This document shows, piece by piece, positions 1-7,542 of a stretch of DNA of 14,946 nucleotides. Numbering within the stretch: the first letter of the stretch is position 1; each line of letters starts with the position of its first letter. Location: positions 1 through 14,946 of the forward strand of contig CAYZOV010000037.1 in the NCBI GenBank assembly GCA_964480525.1. Direction: 5' to 3'. Source of the stretch: JAAZZIT01 sp964480525. GTDB taxonomy: Bacteria; Bacillota; Clostridia; Oscillospirales; Ruminococcaceae. The notes beneath the pieces are model-generated. The model was not told the origin of the DNA. It saw only the letters and a program-made list of their open reading frames with translations, and did no database searches. A program made the position numbers and the translations under genes.

Positions 1-548
1 TCCCAAAGGTCAAGACCGATTGACTTGAGGTCATCAGCAACAATCTTTGTGATTTTGAGCGTCTGTTCTTTCATGCTGTTGAACATTTCAGGAGTCATTA
101 CGCCAAGTGCAGCAAGACCTTCGCTTGTTACCAATGGGTCGCCCTTTTCGTCGTTTTTGAATGTACATTCAACATATCCGCCTTCAAGAACTGTTCCGTC
201 CTCCATGTATTCGCCGTATCTGCGAATAAAGCTACCTGTTGCTACAAGACGGCAGATTACTTCAAGACCGTGACCGAAAACTGTTGCAGGAAGCACTTCC
301 ATTGTAGCTTCGTCAATGTTTGCGCCAACATAGTGCGTCTTGATTCCTGCTTTTTTGAGCATTTCAAAGTAGTAAACAGAAGTTTCAAGGTTTGCCTTGC
401 CGATACCGTCAATAGTAAGTCCTACTGAATTTTCGCCCGGGTCAAAAACTCCGTCCTTGCCTGTGCAATCGTCTTTGAATTTAAGCATTACGTTGCCGTT
501 TTCAAGCTTGTAAACGTCCTTTGTTTTACCTGTGTAAATTTTCTCCAT
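1..548 (-). CDS. purC: SAICAR synthase (PurC) paralog, 3' end outside window
   Basis: Phosphoribosylaminoimidazole-succinocarboxamide synthase condenses CAIR with aspartate using ATP, a cytoplasmic step of de novo purine synthesis. The ATG at 548 follows an AAAGGAG site (557-563). About 182 residues are visible and the C-terminus runs off the window. The N-terminus EKIYTGKTKDVYKL matches the family's opening GK-K-VY strand. LEVICRLVATGSFIRRYG (around residues 103-120) matches the conserved LEV-R-(A/T)GS-RYG substrate-binding segment, and FKNDEKGDPL matches the KND-GDP motif. It differs clearly from the second PurC at 7543-8256. It carries an insertion near residues 30-60 (GVFDPGENSVGL) and reads as another PurC subtype rather than a recent duplicate. 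It has its own promoter and no structured leader. Family assignment is firm; which paralog serves the de novo pathway is unknown. Confidence 0.9.
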   Translation of the reverse strand, partial: MEKIYTGKTKDVYKLENGNVMLKFKDDCTGKDGVFDPGENSVGLTIDGIGKANLETSVYYFEMLKKAGIKTHYVGANIDEATMEVLPATVFGHGLEVICRLVATGSFIRRYGEYMEDGTVLEGGYVECTFKNDEKGDPLVTSEGLAALGVMTPEMFNSMKEQTLKITKIVADDLKSIGLDLW

Positions 549-583
549 AACAAAAACTCCTTTGTTTTTAAAATTACTCTACT

Positions 584-612
584 ATTATAATACAGAAATT
601 TCGATTAGTAAA
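584..612 (-). promoter_or_regulatory. SigA-type promoter of the partial purC
   Basis: On the minus strand a perfect TATAAT (584-589) lies 17 bases from TTTACT (607-612, 4 of 6 to the -35 consensus). Transcription would start near 577, leaving a leader of about 30 nt with only the ribosome-binding site. It separates this gene from the ABC genes upstream, for which I see no strong terminator between 613 and 701. The only candidate is a weak AT-rich hairpin around 641-665. Confidence 0.65.
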
Positions 613-701
613 GAGTTTTTTAGAAAAAAAATCAATTTTTTTGCAATTTTTTTCTATAAAACTTGCATTTGTGAATTTTTTTGAAATTTTTGTAGTAAAA
701 A

Positions 702-2528
702 TTATGCGTACAACGGAGCGCAATATTTTTCAGCCTGTGTATTCCACATCTGTGCGTACTCGCCACCCTTTGCCAAAAGCTTTTCGTGAGTACCCACGTC
801 CACGACTGAACCGTTTTCTAAAAGTATAATTCGGTCTGCGTCACGGGTCGTTGAAAGTCGGTGTGAAATAAGTATCACGGCTCTGTTGTCGGCATTTTCA
901 AGCATACTTTTGTTAAGTCTGTACTCTGCGATTGGGTCTAGTGCCGACGACGGCTCGTCAAGTATTGCAATATCGGATTTTTTCACAAAAATTCGTGCCA
1001 CAGCCATTTTTTGAGTTTCACCACCCGACAGCATTGTACCCTCATCGGAAAATTCTCTTGTCATCTCGGTGTTAATTCCGTCAGGCAATGTGTCAAGCTT
1101 TTTGCCGAAATCAGCCTTTTTAAGAGCGTTAATAATTTTTTCGTTCATACCCTCATCGGTTTTGCCCGCAACGACATTTTCGCCTAGAGTTGCCCCGTAC
1201 ATCTGAAAGTCCTGAAAAACAGCACCGATTTTTTCACGGTATTCCTTTATACTAAGCTTTCTTATGTCAACCCCACCAAAGGTAATACTTCCGTCCGTTA
1301 CGTCATAAAGTCGCATAATAAGCTTAATAAGCGTGGTTTTGCCTGCTCCGTTTTCGCCAACAAGTGCGATTTTTTCGCCTTTTTTAACTGTGAAACTTAC
1401 ATTTTTAAGCACATAATCCTCATCGTCTTTGTACTTAAAGCTGACGTTTTTAACCTCCAAAGTGCAGTCATCAGGTATCTCAACCTCGCCCTGACAGCCC
1501 TCGATGTTGATTTCCGTTTCTATAAATTTTCTGAACTTTTCACAATACTGTCCAACATTTTGAAAATCCACCAAAGCATAATTCATCTTGTCAAGTCTAT
1601 TTTGAATTTTATTTGTGGCATTTTTAAGTGACGCAAACTCGCCTATACCGATTTTTTTCGACACAATCGCCATATACGACAGCACTACGTTTACGGCAAA
1701 ATATTGAAAAAACGTAAATGTAAAAATCCAGTTTATTAAGGTCGGCGGAACAATTTTCAGAGCATATTTCATCGCCATTTTGCGTTCCTCGGCAATAGCC
1801 TCATCGTACTGTTCCAAAAGTGCATTTTCAATTCCCGTCAGCTTTATTTCCTTTGCGTATTCAGGCTGGTAAAAAACACGTTTTGAATAGTCGGCTTTTC
1901 GTCCGATACGCTGTTTTTCCATATTATACTCGTACTCAAGCTTTTGAATTTTAAATCTTGTAAAAATGTTAATTACAAATCCAATCACAGGGAAAATCAC
2001 CAGCACAGGCTTGATTAACAAAATAAGCGAGCCTGAAATAATCATTGCTACGACATTTGAAACAATACTGCTGACGCTCAAAATCGCCTTTCGGCACATT
2101 TCCTCGGACTGGTTTGCCGCAATTATATAGTCGTCGTAATACTCGGGAATATCGTAATATTTCAAATCCACCATTCTTGCTTTTTTCATAAGCATTCGCT
2201 GAATTTCGCCTGTAAATCCCACCATTTTTGTTTCAAAATAGTTTGTCAAAATCATAGTCACCACAAACATTACAAGCTCTACCAAAATCGTTATTCCCAA
2301 AACATACAAAAGACTTTTTATATCTGCCGTTGTGGTTAAAATATTTACAATCATCATCCAAAGATATGTGTCCACAATCGTATCGGCACTCATCCAAATA
2401 GTGTCGGCAACAATTATGGAAAGTGCGAGTTTCTTGTTTGTTTTAAAGGAAAAATCAAGAATATATTTAATATTCGACAAAAGACGTTTCATCGAAATTT
2501 TGTCTTTTTTTGCGTTTTGTTTACTCAA
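702..2528 (-). CDS. ABC exporter half-transporter (TMD-NBD), second subunit
   Basis: Membrane ABC exporter subunit of 608 residues, with an N-terminal six-helix-type transmembrane domain and a C-terminal ATPase. The NBD shows Walker A GENGAGKTT (about residue 391), signature LSGGE (about 500), Walker B plus catalytic Glu AILDEP (about 522) and the H-loop SHR (about 555), so it looks ATPase-competent. There is no N-terminal C39 peptidase domain. I chose the TTG at 2528 because AAGGGGG lies 7 bases upstream. The in-frame ATG at 2600 has no such site and would overlap the preceding gene by 37 bases. With TTG the gap to the preceding gene is 35 bases. Paired with the next gene it should form a heterodimeric exporter. 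The substrate (peptide, lipid or drug) cannot be read from the sequence. Confidence 0.88.
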   Translation of the reverse strand: MSKQNAKKDKISMKRLLSNIKYILDFSFKTNKKLALSIIVADTIWMSADTIVDTYLWMMIVNILTTTADIKSLLYVLGITILVELVMFVVTMILTNYFETKMVGFTGEIQRMLMKKARMVDLKYYDIPEYYDDYIIAANQSEEMCRKAILSVSSIVSNVVAMIISGSLILLIKPVLVIFPVIGFVINIFTRFKIQKLEYEYNMEKQRIGRKADYSKRVFYQPEYAKEIKLTGIENALLEQYDEAIAEERKMAMKYALKIVPPTLINWIFTFTFFQYFAVNVVLSYMAIVSKKIGIGEFASLKNATNKIQNRLDKMNYALVDFQNVGQYCEKFRKFIETEINIEGCQGEVEIPDDCTLEVKNVSFKYKDDEDYVLKNVSFTVKKGEKIALVGENGAGKTTLIKLIMRLYDVTDGSITFGGVDIRKLSIKEYREKIGAVFQDFQMYGATLGENVVAGKTDEGMNEKIINALKKADFGKKLDTLPDGINTEMTREFSDEGTMLSGGETQKMAVARIFVKKSDIAILDEPSSALDPIAEYRLNKSMLENADNRAVILISHRLSTTRDADRIILLENGSVVDVGTHEKLLAKGGEYAQMWNTQAEKYCAPLYA

Positions 2529-2563
2529 AATATAACCCCCTTTTGAGTTTAATATTTTAATAC

Positions 2564-4360
2564 TTAAACAGCCAAATAGTTTTGTGCCTGAAGCTGCCAC
2601 ATTTCTGCGTATTTTCCGCCAAGCTCTATAAGCTCACGGTGGCTGCCCTGTTCGATAATTGTGCCGTTTTCAAACATATAAATTCTGTCTGCGTCACGGG
2701 TTGCCGAAAGTCGGTGAGAAATAAATATCACCGTTTCGCCCTCGGTGGCTTTTAGCATATTTTCGTACATTTTGTACTCGGCGATAGGGTCGAGTGCCGA
2801 TGACGGCTCGTCAAGAATAACCACGTCAGGCTGTCGTGCAAAAACTCTTGCAATGGCGATTTTTTGAGCCTCTCCACCCGAAAGACCCATTCCCTTGTCG
2901 TCAAATTCCTTTGTCACAATGGTATCAATTCCATTTTCCAAAGTCTTTAGCTTGTCACCAAACTGTGCCTTAATAAGCGACTCCTCAACAAGCTTGCGTT
3001 CCTCATCATTTTTAGGCTTTCTCATTAAAACATTGTGGGAAAGTGGCAACGCAAACACTTGTAAATCCTGAAAAACCGTACCGAAACGGCTATGCAACGA
3101 CTTCGGCTCGTACTCGGTGGTTTTTACGCCACTAAGCTTTATACTTCCCTCTGTCGGTTCGTAAAGCCCCATCAAAAGCTTGACAAGAGTGGTTTTTCCT
3201 GCTCCGTTATAACCCACAATTGCGATTTTTTCGCCCTTTTTAATTTTCATATTAACATTTTTCAGCGTAGGATTTTTAGCACCCTCGTAGGTAAATGTCA
3301 AATTGTTAATTTCAATATCCGAAATTTTTTCAGCCATTTTAAGATTATCCTTGCTGTGCTTAGGCTCGATTTTCAGAAAATCACGAATGTTTGACACAAA
3401 GGTACTTTCCTTGTAAATTCCCACTATCTCGGTGACAAGCGAGCTTGTCGTCCACGTCATCCATCCAAGTCCCGACAACGCACCCACATATTTAGCCGCC
3501 AAAACTGGGCTGTTGTTAAGCACAAGTGCAATGTAAATATACGGAACAAACTCGCTGAAAACAGAGCCGATAAACATTCTGAAAATTTCAATCACAGCCA
3601 TCTTTTTACGCACCTGTCGGGTTTGCTCTTCGATATTATCATACGCTTTTTCGTGACGCTCCAAAAGAATATCGCTCATATTAAAAAGTCTTAGCTCGCT
3701 TGCGTATTTTTTCTCGTAAAACACACGCTTAGTATAGCCTGCAACTCGTCCGTCACGAGTGTTATGTATGTCAAGCTGATAATAAAGGTCACCTAATTTT
3801 TTACCTAAAAACAGCATTACGACAACATTCGGCACAATAAACAAAATCAAAATCGGGTCTACCTTTGCCACAACTCCACCTGCTACAATTACGCTAACAA
3901 ATCCCCCCGCAATCCACACAGCCTTATCCAAAATATTCTTTGCACGGTACTGGCACTCGTTCATTGCACGGGTGTATTTGTCGTAAAAATCAGGTCGCTC
4001 AAACTGGGCATAGTCCATAGAAACCGACTTGCTTATGACCATTTTGTAAATTCTTTGGTAGATTTTCGGCACAAACTGTTTTTCGCAAAGCTGTAAAAAA
4101 GCTGACGAAATATGAATGCAAACGTGACCCAGACACATTCCACCGATAAAAACCAAAAGCGTCTTAAACGGCGTTTTGTTTTCGATTGAAACATAGATGT
4201 ACATTGTCATATACACCGAGAAAAACACTCTGAAAATATTCTCGGTTATTTCCTTGAAAAACGCATAAAAAACGTAGCCTTTGCTACCCTGCCACATAGT
4301 TTTCATCATAAAGAAAATGTTTGAAATTGACGAATACTTTTGTTTTTTCTTTTCTTTCAT
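2564..4360 (-). CDS. ABC exporter half-transporter (TMD-NBD), first subunit
   Basis: A 598-residue ABC exporter subunit translated from the ATG at 4360 behind an AAGGGGG site. Hydrophobic stretches fit transmembrane helices at roughly residues 27-58, 66-90, 148-187 and 265-290. The NBD shows Walker A GYNGAGKTT (from residue 383), signature LSGGE (493), Walker B and Glu VILDEP (about 515) and the H-loop SHR (548). Both subunits keep signature and catalytic Glu residues, so neither nucleotide site is obviously degenerate. No peptidase domain is present. It starts only 27 bases after an intrinsic terminator (4388-4424), too close for a separate promoter. Expression therefore probably depends on readthrough from the promoter at 4568-4596. 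Substrate unknown; the context suggests either an inducible resistance pump or an exporter for the 25-residue peptide encoded just upstream. Confidence 0.88.
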   Translation of the reverse strand: MKEKKKQKYSSISNIFFMMKTMWQGSKGYVFYAFFKEITENIFRVFFSVYMTMYIYVSIENKTPFKTLLVFIGGMCLGHVCIHISSAFLQLCEKQFVPKIYQRIYKMVISKSVSMDYAQFERPDFYDKYTRAMNECQYRAKNILDKAVWIAGGFVSVIVAGGVVAKVDPILILFIVPNVVVMLFLGKKLGDLYYQLDIHNTRDGRVAGYTKRVFYEKKYASELRLFNMSDILLERHEKAYDNIEEQTRQVRKKMAVIEIFRMFIGSVFSEFVPYIYIALVLNNSPVLAAKYVGALSGLGWMTWTTSSLVTEIVGIYKESTFVSNIRDFLKIEPKHSKDNLKMAEKISDIEINNLTFTYEGAKNPTLKNVNMKIKKGEKIAIVGYNGAGKTTLVKLLMGLYEPTEGSIKLSGVKTTEYEPKSLHSRFGTVFQDLQVFALPLSHNVLMRKPKNDEERKLVEESLIKAQFGDKLKTLENGIDTIVTKEFDDKGMGLSGGEAQKIAIARVFARQPDVVILDEPSSALDPIAEYKMYENMLKATEGETVIFISHRLSATRDADRIYMFENGTIIEQGSHRELIELGGKYAEMWQLQAQNYLAV

Positions 4361-4387
4361 TAAATTTACCCCCTTTTTTTAGCAAAC

Positions 4388-4424
4388 AAAAAAGCGTGAA
4401 TTTTCCACACAGAAAAATCCACGC
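4388..4424 (-). terminator. Intrinsic terminator between small ORF and ABC genes (possible attenuator)
   Basis: Read on the minus strand, 4412-4424 pairs with 4394-4405. GCGTG/CACGC closes the base, followed by one mismatch and an A/T-rich upper stem with a loop of about 6 nt. The U-run 4388-4393 follows directly. The ABC gene's ribosome-binding site begins about a dozen bases further on, so this hairpin can gate transporter transcription. Confidence 0.8.
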
Positions 4425-4468
4425 CTAAGCTCTGATTTTTTTAACGCTTACAGCAACTCATTGCAAGC
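4392..4468 (-). promoter_or_regulatory. Possible alternative RNA pairings controlling the attenuator
   Basis: Two further pairings are visible in the minus-strand RNA. (a) 4462-4468 with 4446-4452 forms a 7-bp hairpin including one G-U, with a 9-nt loop holding the UGA of the small ORF. (b) AAGCGU (4444-4449) is exactly complementary to ACGCUU (4392-4397) in the 3' arm and U-run of the terminator, a 6-bp possible antiterminator. The two share 4446-4449, so they exclude each other. The 5' arm of (a) is the last three sense codons of the small ORF, so a ribosome there would open it. Pairing (b) is short compared with the terminator, so this is a hypothesis only. Confidence 0.4.
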
Positions 4469-4535
4469 ATTTTTTTGAGATAGACCAAGTATTTTTTTGT
4501 GTAAAAAATTTCAGTTTGTTTATGTGCTTGGACAT
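4458..4535 (-). CDS. 25-residue cationic peptide upstream of the ABC exporter
   Basis: An ATG at 4535 preceded by AAAGGGGG (4543-4550), 25 sense codons and a UGA at 4458-4460. The peptide starts MSKHINKLKF and ends SISKKCLQ. It has six Lys, one His and no acidic residue, one Trp (position 17) and one Cys third from the C-terminus. I do not recognise a family and see no signal peptide. It lies about 25 nt downstream of the predicted start of a perfect-consensus promoter, and an intrinsic terminator follows it. Two readings fit. It may be a regulatory leader peptide whose translation controls readthrough into the ABC genes, or a small secreted or modified peptide handled by that exporter. The ribosome-binding site and promoter make translation likely; the function is unknown. 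Confidence 0.6.
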   Translation of the reverse strand: MSKHINKLKFFTQKNTWSISKKCLQ

Positions 4536-4567
4536 TAGTCTATCCCCCTTTCGTAAAATTGCAGATT

Positions 4568-4596
4568 ATTATAACACAGCTGTTTTATAATGTCAA
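4568..4596 (-). promoter_or_regulatory. Perfect-consensus SigA promoter for small ORF and ABC genes
   Basis: On the minus strand TTGACA (4591-4596), a 17-base spacer and TATAAT (4568-4573) match the consensus at all 12 positions. Transcription would begin near 4560, giving a short 5' leader into the AAAGGGGG site at 4543-4550. I see no gene or clear element between this promoter and the purB terminator (4597-4774); that stretch is AT-rich and lacks a credible ribosome-binding site. Confidence 0.85.
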
Positions 4597-4774
4597 TAAC
4601 AATTTTTGCATTTAACATTTTATTTACAATTGTTGTTTCACATCATATATTTCAGTTAAGAAAATATAAAGTCGATTATTTCACAAAACATAAAAACAAA
4701 CCTACGGATTTACATTTATTGTATCATAAACGGCAGTTAATTTCATGACTTTTTGAGTAAAGTTATTTCAAAAA

Positions 4775-4808
4775 AACAAAACAAAAACCCGCACAAAAAT
4801 GCGGGTTT
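4775..4808 (-). terminator. Intrinsic terminator of the purC-purA-purB operon
   Basis: The 9-bp stem AAACCCGCA/TGCGGGTTT (4785-4793 with 4800-4808) has a 6-nt loop. On the minus strand it is followed by a T-rich tail (4775-4784). It begins just after the purB stop codon at 4818. Confidence 0.88.
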
Positions 4809-4817
4809 AAGAAAGTT

Positions 4818-6233
4818 TTAAAGGTTAATTTCGGCGTTTTTGCCGTCTGCGTCTTTGATAAGCGGTTTAATTTTTTCAACAAGTTCCGTTACCTGTTCAG
4901 GGCAACGACCTATGTAAAGTTTCGGATTCAAAACTTCTTCCATTTCTTCAAGAGAAAGTCCGAATTCTTCGTGGTTTGCAAGTCTTGAAAGCAAATCGCA
5001 CTCTTCCCCGTTTTTCATTTTTGCCGTTGCTTCCATAGAACACTTGCGTATAATTTCGTGCAAAGTCTGACGGTTTCCGCCACGCTTAACAGCTTCCATC
5101 ATAAGGTTTTCCGTGGCGATAAAAGGCAGATATTCTTTGACGGTTTTTTCAACAATTTTTTCGTTGACGCAAAGTCCGTCGGTGACATTTTGTGCAAGTC
5201 TTAAAACAGCGTCACAGCAAAGGAAACCTTCCGGCAAAGAAATTCGTCTGTTCGCCGAATCGTCCAAAGTTCTTTCAAGCCATTGGGTCGAAGCGGTCAT
5301 TGGTGCGTTCATAGCGTCCGCCATAAGGTATCTTGAAAGGGAGCAAATTCTCTCGCTTCGCATAGGGTTACGTTTATAAGCCATTGCCGACGAACCAATT
5401 TGATTTTTTTCAAAAGGTTCTTCAATCTGTCTGTCATGCTGCAAAAGTCTGATGTCGTTTGCCATTCTGTAACAGCTCTGGGCAACAGACGAAAGTGCAT
5501 TGAGAATACGGCAATCAACCTTTCGTGGGTATGTCTGACCGCAAACGTCAAAACACTCGTCAAAATCAAAGTCCTTAGCAATCATCTTATTCATAGCGTT
5601 AATTTTTTCACTGTCGCCGTCAAAAAGGTCAACGAAACTTGCTTCCGTACCTGTTGTACCACGACAACCTAAAAATTTAATATTTTTAATTGCAAAGTCG
5701 ATTTCTTCAACGTCCGAAAGAAAATCCTGAATCCAAAGAGTCGCACGTTTTCCCACGGTGACAAGCTGTGCAGGCTGGTAATGAGTATAACCCAAAGTCG
5801 GTGTGTCTTTATATTTCATTGCAAATTCCGACAGATTTTTGATTACGCCCAACAGCTCGTTTTTAACATACCTAAGTCCGTCACGGTAAATAATCAAATC
5901 CGCATTATCCGTAACATAACAGCTTGTTGCTCCGAGATGAATAATTCCCGCCGACTTTGGGGCAACAATTCCGTATGCGTAAACGTGCGCCATAACGTCG
6001 TGTCTGACTTCTTTTTCACGTTTTGCAACACATTCATAATCTATGTCGTCAATATGTTCTGAAAGTTCCTCAACCTGTTCTTCCGTAACGGGAAGTCCCA
6101 ATTTGTTTTCGGCTTTTGCAAGAGAAACCCAAAGTTTTCTCCATGTGCGGTATCTTGTATCGGAAGAAAAAAGTTTAAGCATATATTCCGAAGAATATCT
6201 TGAAGAAAGAGGGGATTGGTATTTGTTTGTCAT
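4818..6233 (-). CDS. purB: Adenylosuccinate lyase
   Basis: Cleaves fumarate from SAICAR (giving AICAR) and from adenylosuccinate (giving AMP), so it acts twice in purine synthesis. It is a cytoplasmic homotetramer of the fumarase/aspartase superfamily. The 471 residues are the usual length for this PurB subgroup. The family signature GSSAMAYKRNP is at about 280-290 and carries the catalytic Ser on the flexible loop. RHDVMAH near residue 78 and GYTHYQPAQ with His 151 supply the conserved histidine regions. The ATG at 6233 follows AAGGAG with a short spacer, 15 bases after the purA stop, so translation is probably linked to purA. It is the last gene of the operon and a strong terminator follows. 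Confidence 0.96.
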   Translation of the reverse strand: MTNKYQSPLSSRYSSEYMLKLFSSDTRYRTWRKLWVSLAKAENKLGLPVTEEQVEELSEHIDDIDYECVAKREKEVRHDVMAHVYAYGIVAPKSAGIIHLGATSCYVTDNADLIIYRDGLRYVKNELLGVIKNLSEFAMKYKDTPTLGYTHYQPAQLVTVGKRATLWIQDFLSDVEEIDFAIKNIKFLGCRGTTGTEASFVDLFDGDSEKINAMNKMIAKDFDFDECFDVCGQTYPRKVDCRILNALSSVAQSCYRMANDIRLLQHDRQIEEPFEKNQIGSSAMAYKRNPMRSERICSLSRYLMADAMNAPMTASTQWLERTLDDSANRRISLPEGFLCCDAVLRLAQNVTDGLCVNEKIVEKTVKEYLPFIATENLMMEAVKRGGNRQTLHEIIRKCSMEATAKMKNGEECDLLSRLANHEEFGLSLEEMEEVLNPKLYIGRCPEQVTELVEKIKPLIKDADGKNAEINL

Positions 6234-6248
6234 AAAAAATCTCCTTAA

Positions 6249-7523
6249 TTAACGAATAATTATACTGTCACGTTCTGCGCCCACCGAAACATATTTAATA
6301 GGACAGCCAACTGCTTTTTCAATAAAAAGCACATAATCCTTTGCTTGCTGTGGCAAATCTTCCCATGTACGGACATTAGAAATATCACATTTCCAACCGT
6401 CAAAATATTCAACCACAGGTTCGCAATGGTCAAGAGCCGACGGGAACGGGAAATTATCAATGGTTTCACCGTTAAGCACATAATGCGTACAAACCGGAAT
6501 TTTGTCCATATAACTTAAAATATCAAGTTTTGTCAGGGCGATTTCGGTTGTACCCTGAACTTTCACACCATATCTTGTCGCCACAATATCCACAGGACCC
6601 ACACGTCTTGGACGACCTGTTTTTGCGCCGTATTCAAAACCGTTTTTGCGAAGTTCTTCCGCTTCGTCGCCAAACATTTCGCAAACGAAAGGTCCTTCGC
6701 CAACGCAGGTTGAATACGCCTTTACAACGCCCACGACCTTATCAATCTTAGCGCTTGGGAATCCCGAACCGATAGGAGCATATGCGGCGATAGTGTTTGA
6801 CGAAGTGGTATACGGAACAATTCCATAATCCAAATCTCTAAGCGACCCCAGTTGTGCTTCAAAGAGGATATTTTTGCCCTGTTTTTGGGCGTTTTCCAGA
6901 AAATCTCCCGTGTTGCAGATAAAAGGCTTAATTTTTTCGCAAGCGTTATCAAGCCACAAATCAAGCATTTCCATTGTGTACGGTTTTGCTCCGTAAACCT
7001 TTGTGAGAGTGAGATTTTTCCATTCTAAAATATCAACAAGGTGTTGTCTTAATTCTTTTTTATAAAAAAGTTCTCCCGCCAGAATAGTTTTCTTTTGGTA
7101 TTTATCAGAATAAAACGGTGCAATTCCCTGTTTGGTTGAACCGTACTTTTTGTCTGCAAGGCGCATTTCTTCAAGTTCGTCAAGTTCTCTGTGAAACGGC
7201 AACAAAAGCGACGCACGGTCGCTGATTTTAAGGGTTTCAGGAGTAATTTCAACTCCTTGATTTACAACTTCCTGCATTTCTTTCCAAAGATTTTCAGGGT
7301 CAAGAGCCACGCCGTTTCCCAAAATATTAACAACGCCATCTCTGAAAATTCCCGACGGCAAAAGGTGAAGTGCGAATTTTCCTTTTTCGTTTATAACCGT
7401 ATGACCTGCGTTTCCGCCACCCTGAAAACGCACCACAACATCATAATCTTCAGTCAAAAGGTCTACCATTCTGCCTTTTCCTTCGTCGCCCCAGTTGATT
7501 CCGACAATTGCACAATTTGACAT
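6249..7523 (-). CDS. purA: Adenylosuccinate synthetase
   Basis: GTP-dependent ligation of aspartate to IMP, the first committed step to AMP. The 424 residues match the family length. The N-terminal GINWGDEGKG loop contains the catalytic Asp 13, and GGGNAGHTV holds His 41, the numbering seen in the well-studied bacterial enzymes. KTGRPRRVGPVD and GTTEIALTKLD are the later conserved substrate-binding segments, and VSVGAERDSII is close to the usual C-terminus. The ATG at 7523 is preceded by GGAGGG. It lies 19 bases after purC and 15 before purB, so the three genes are one transcription unit. No missing catalytic residue is apparent. Confidence 0.96.
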   Translation of the reverse strand: MSNCAIVGINWGDEGKGRMVDLLTEDYDVVVRFQGGGNAGHTVINEKGKFALHLLPSGIFRDGVVNILGNGVALDPENLWKEMQEVVNQGVEITPETLKISDRASLLLPFHRELDELEEMRLADKKYGSTKQGIAPFYSDKYQKKTILAGELFYKKELRQHLVDILEWKNLTLTKVYGAKPYTMEMLDLWLDNACEKIKPFICNTGDFLENAQKQGKNILFEAQLGSLRDLDYGIVPYTTSSNTIAAYAPIGSGFPSAKIDKVVGVVKAYSTCVGEGPFVCEMFGDEAEELRKNGFEYGAKTGRPRRVGPVDIVATRYGVKVQGTTEIALTKLDILSYMDKIPVCTHYVLNGETIDNFPFPSALDHCEPVVEYFDGWKCDISNVRTWEDLPQQAKDYVLFIEKAVGCPIKYVSVGAERDSIIIR

Positions 7524-7542
7524 ACATTTCCCTCCGTTAAAT

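Noticed and set aside
641..665. Terminator after the ABC genes
   Set aside because: The hairpin is short, made mostly of A-T pairs, and the following tract on the minus strand is A-rich rather than a U-run, so I could not support it as a terminator.
2529..2600. ATG at 2600 as start of the second ABC subunit
   Set aside because: It would overlap the first ABC gene by 37 bases and lacks a ribosome-binding site; the TTG at 2528 has AAGGGGG 7 bases upstream and lies between the genes.
4458..4535. Streptide-like KxxxW RiPP precursor
   Set aside because: Lys and Trp are spaced K-x-x-W rather than K-x-x-x-W, and no radical SAM enzyme gene is in the window.
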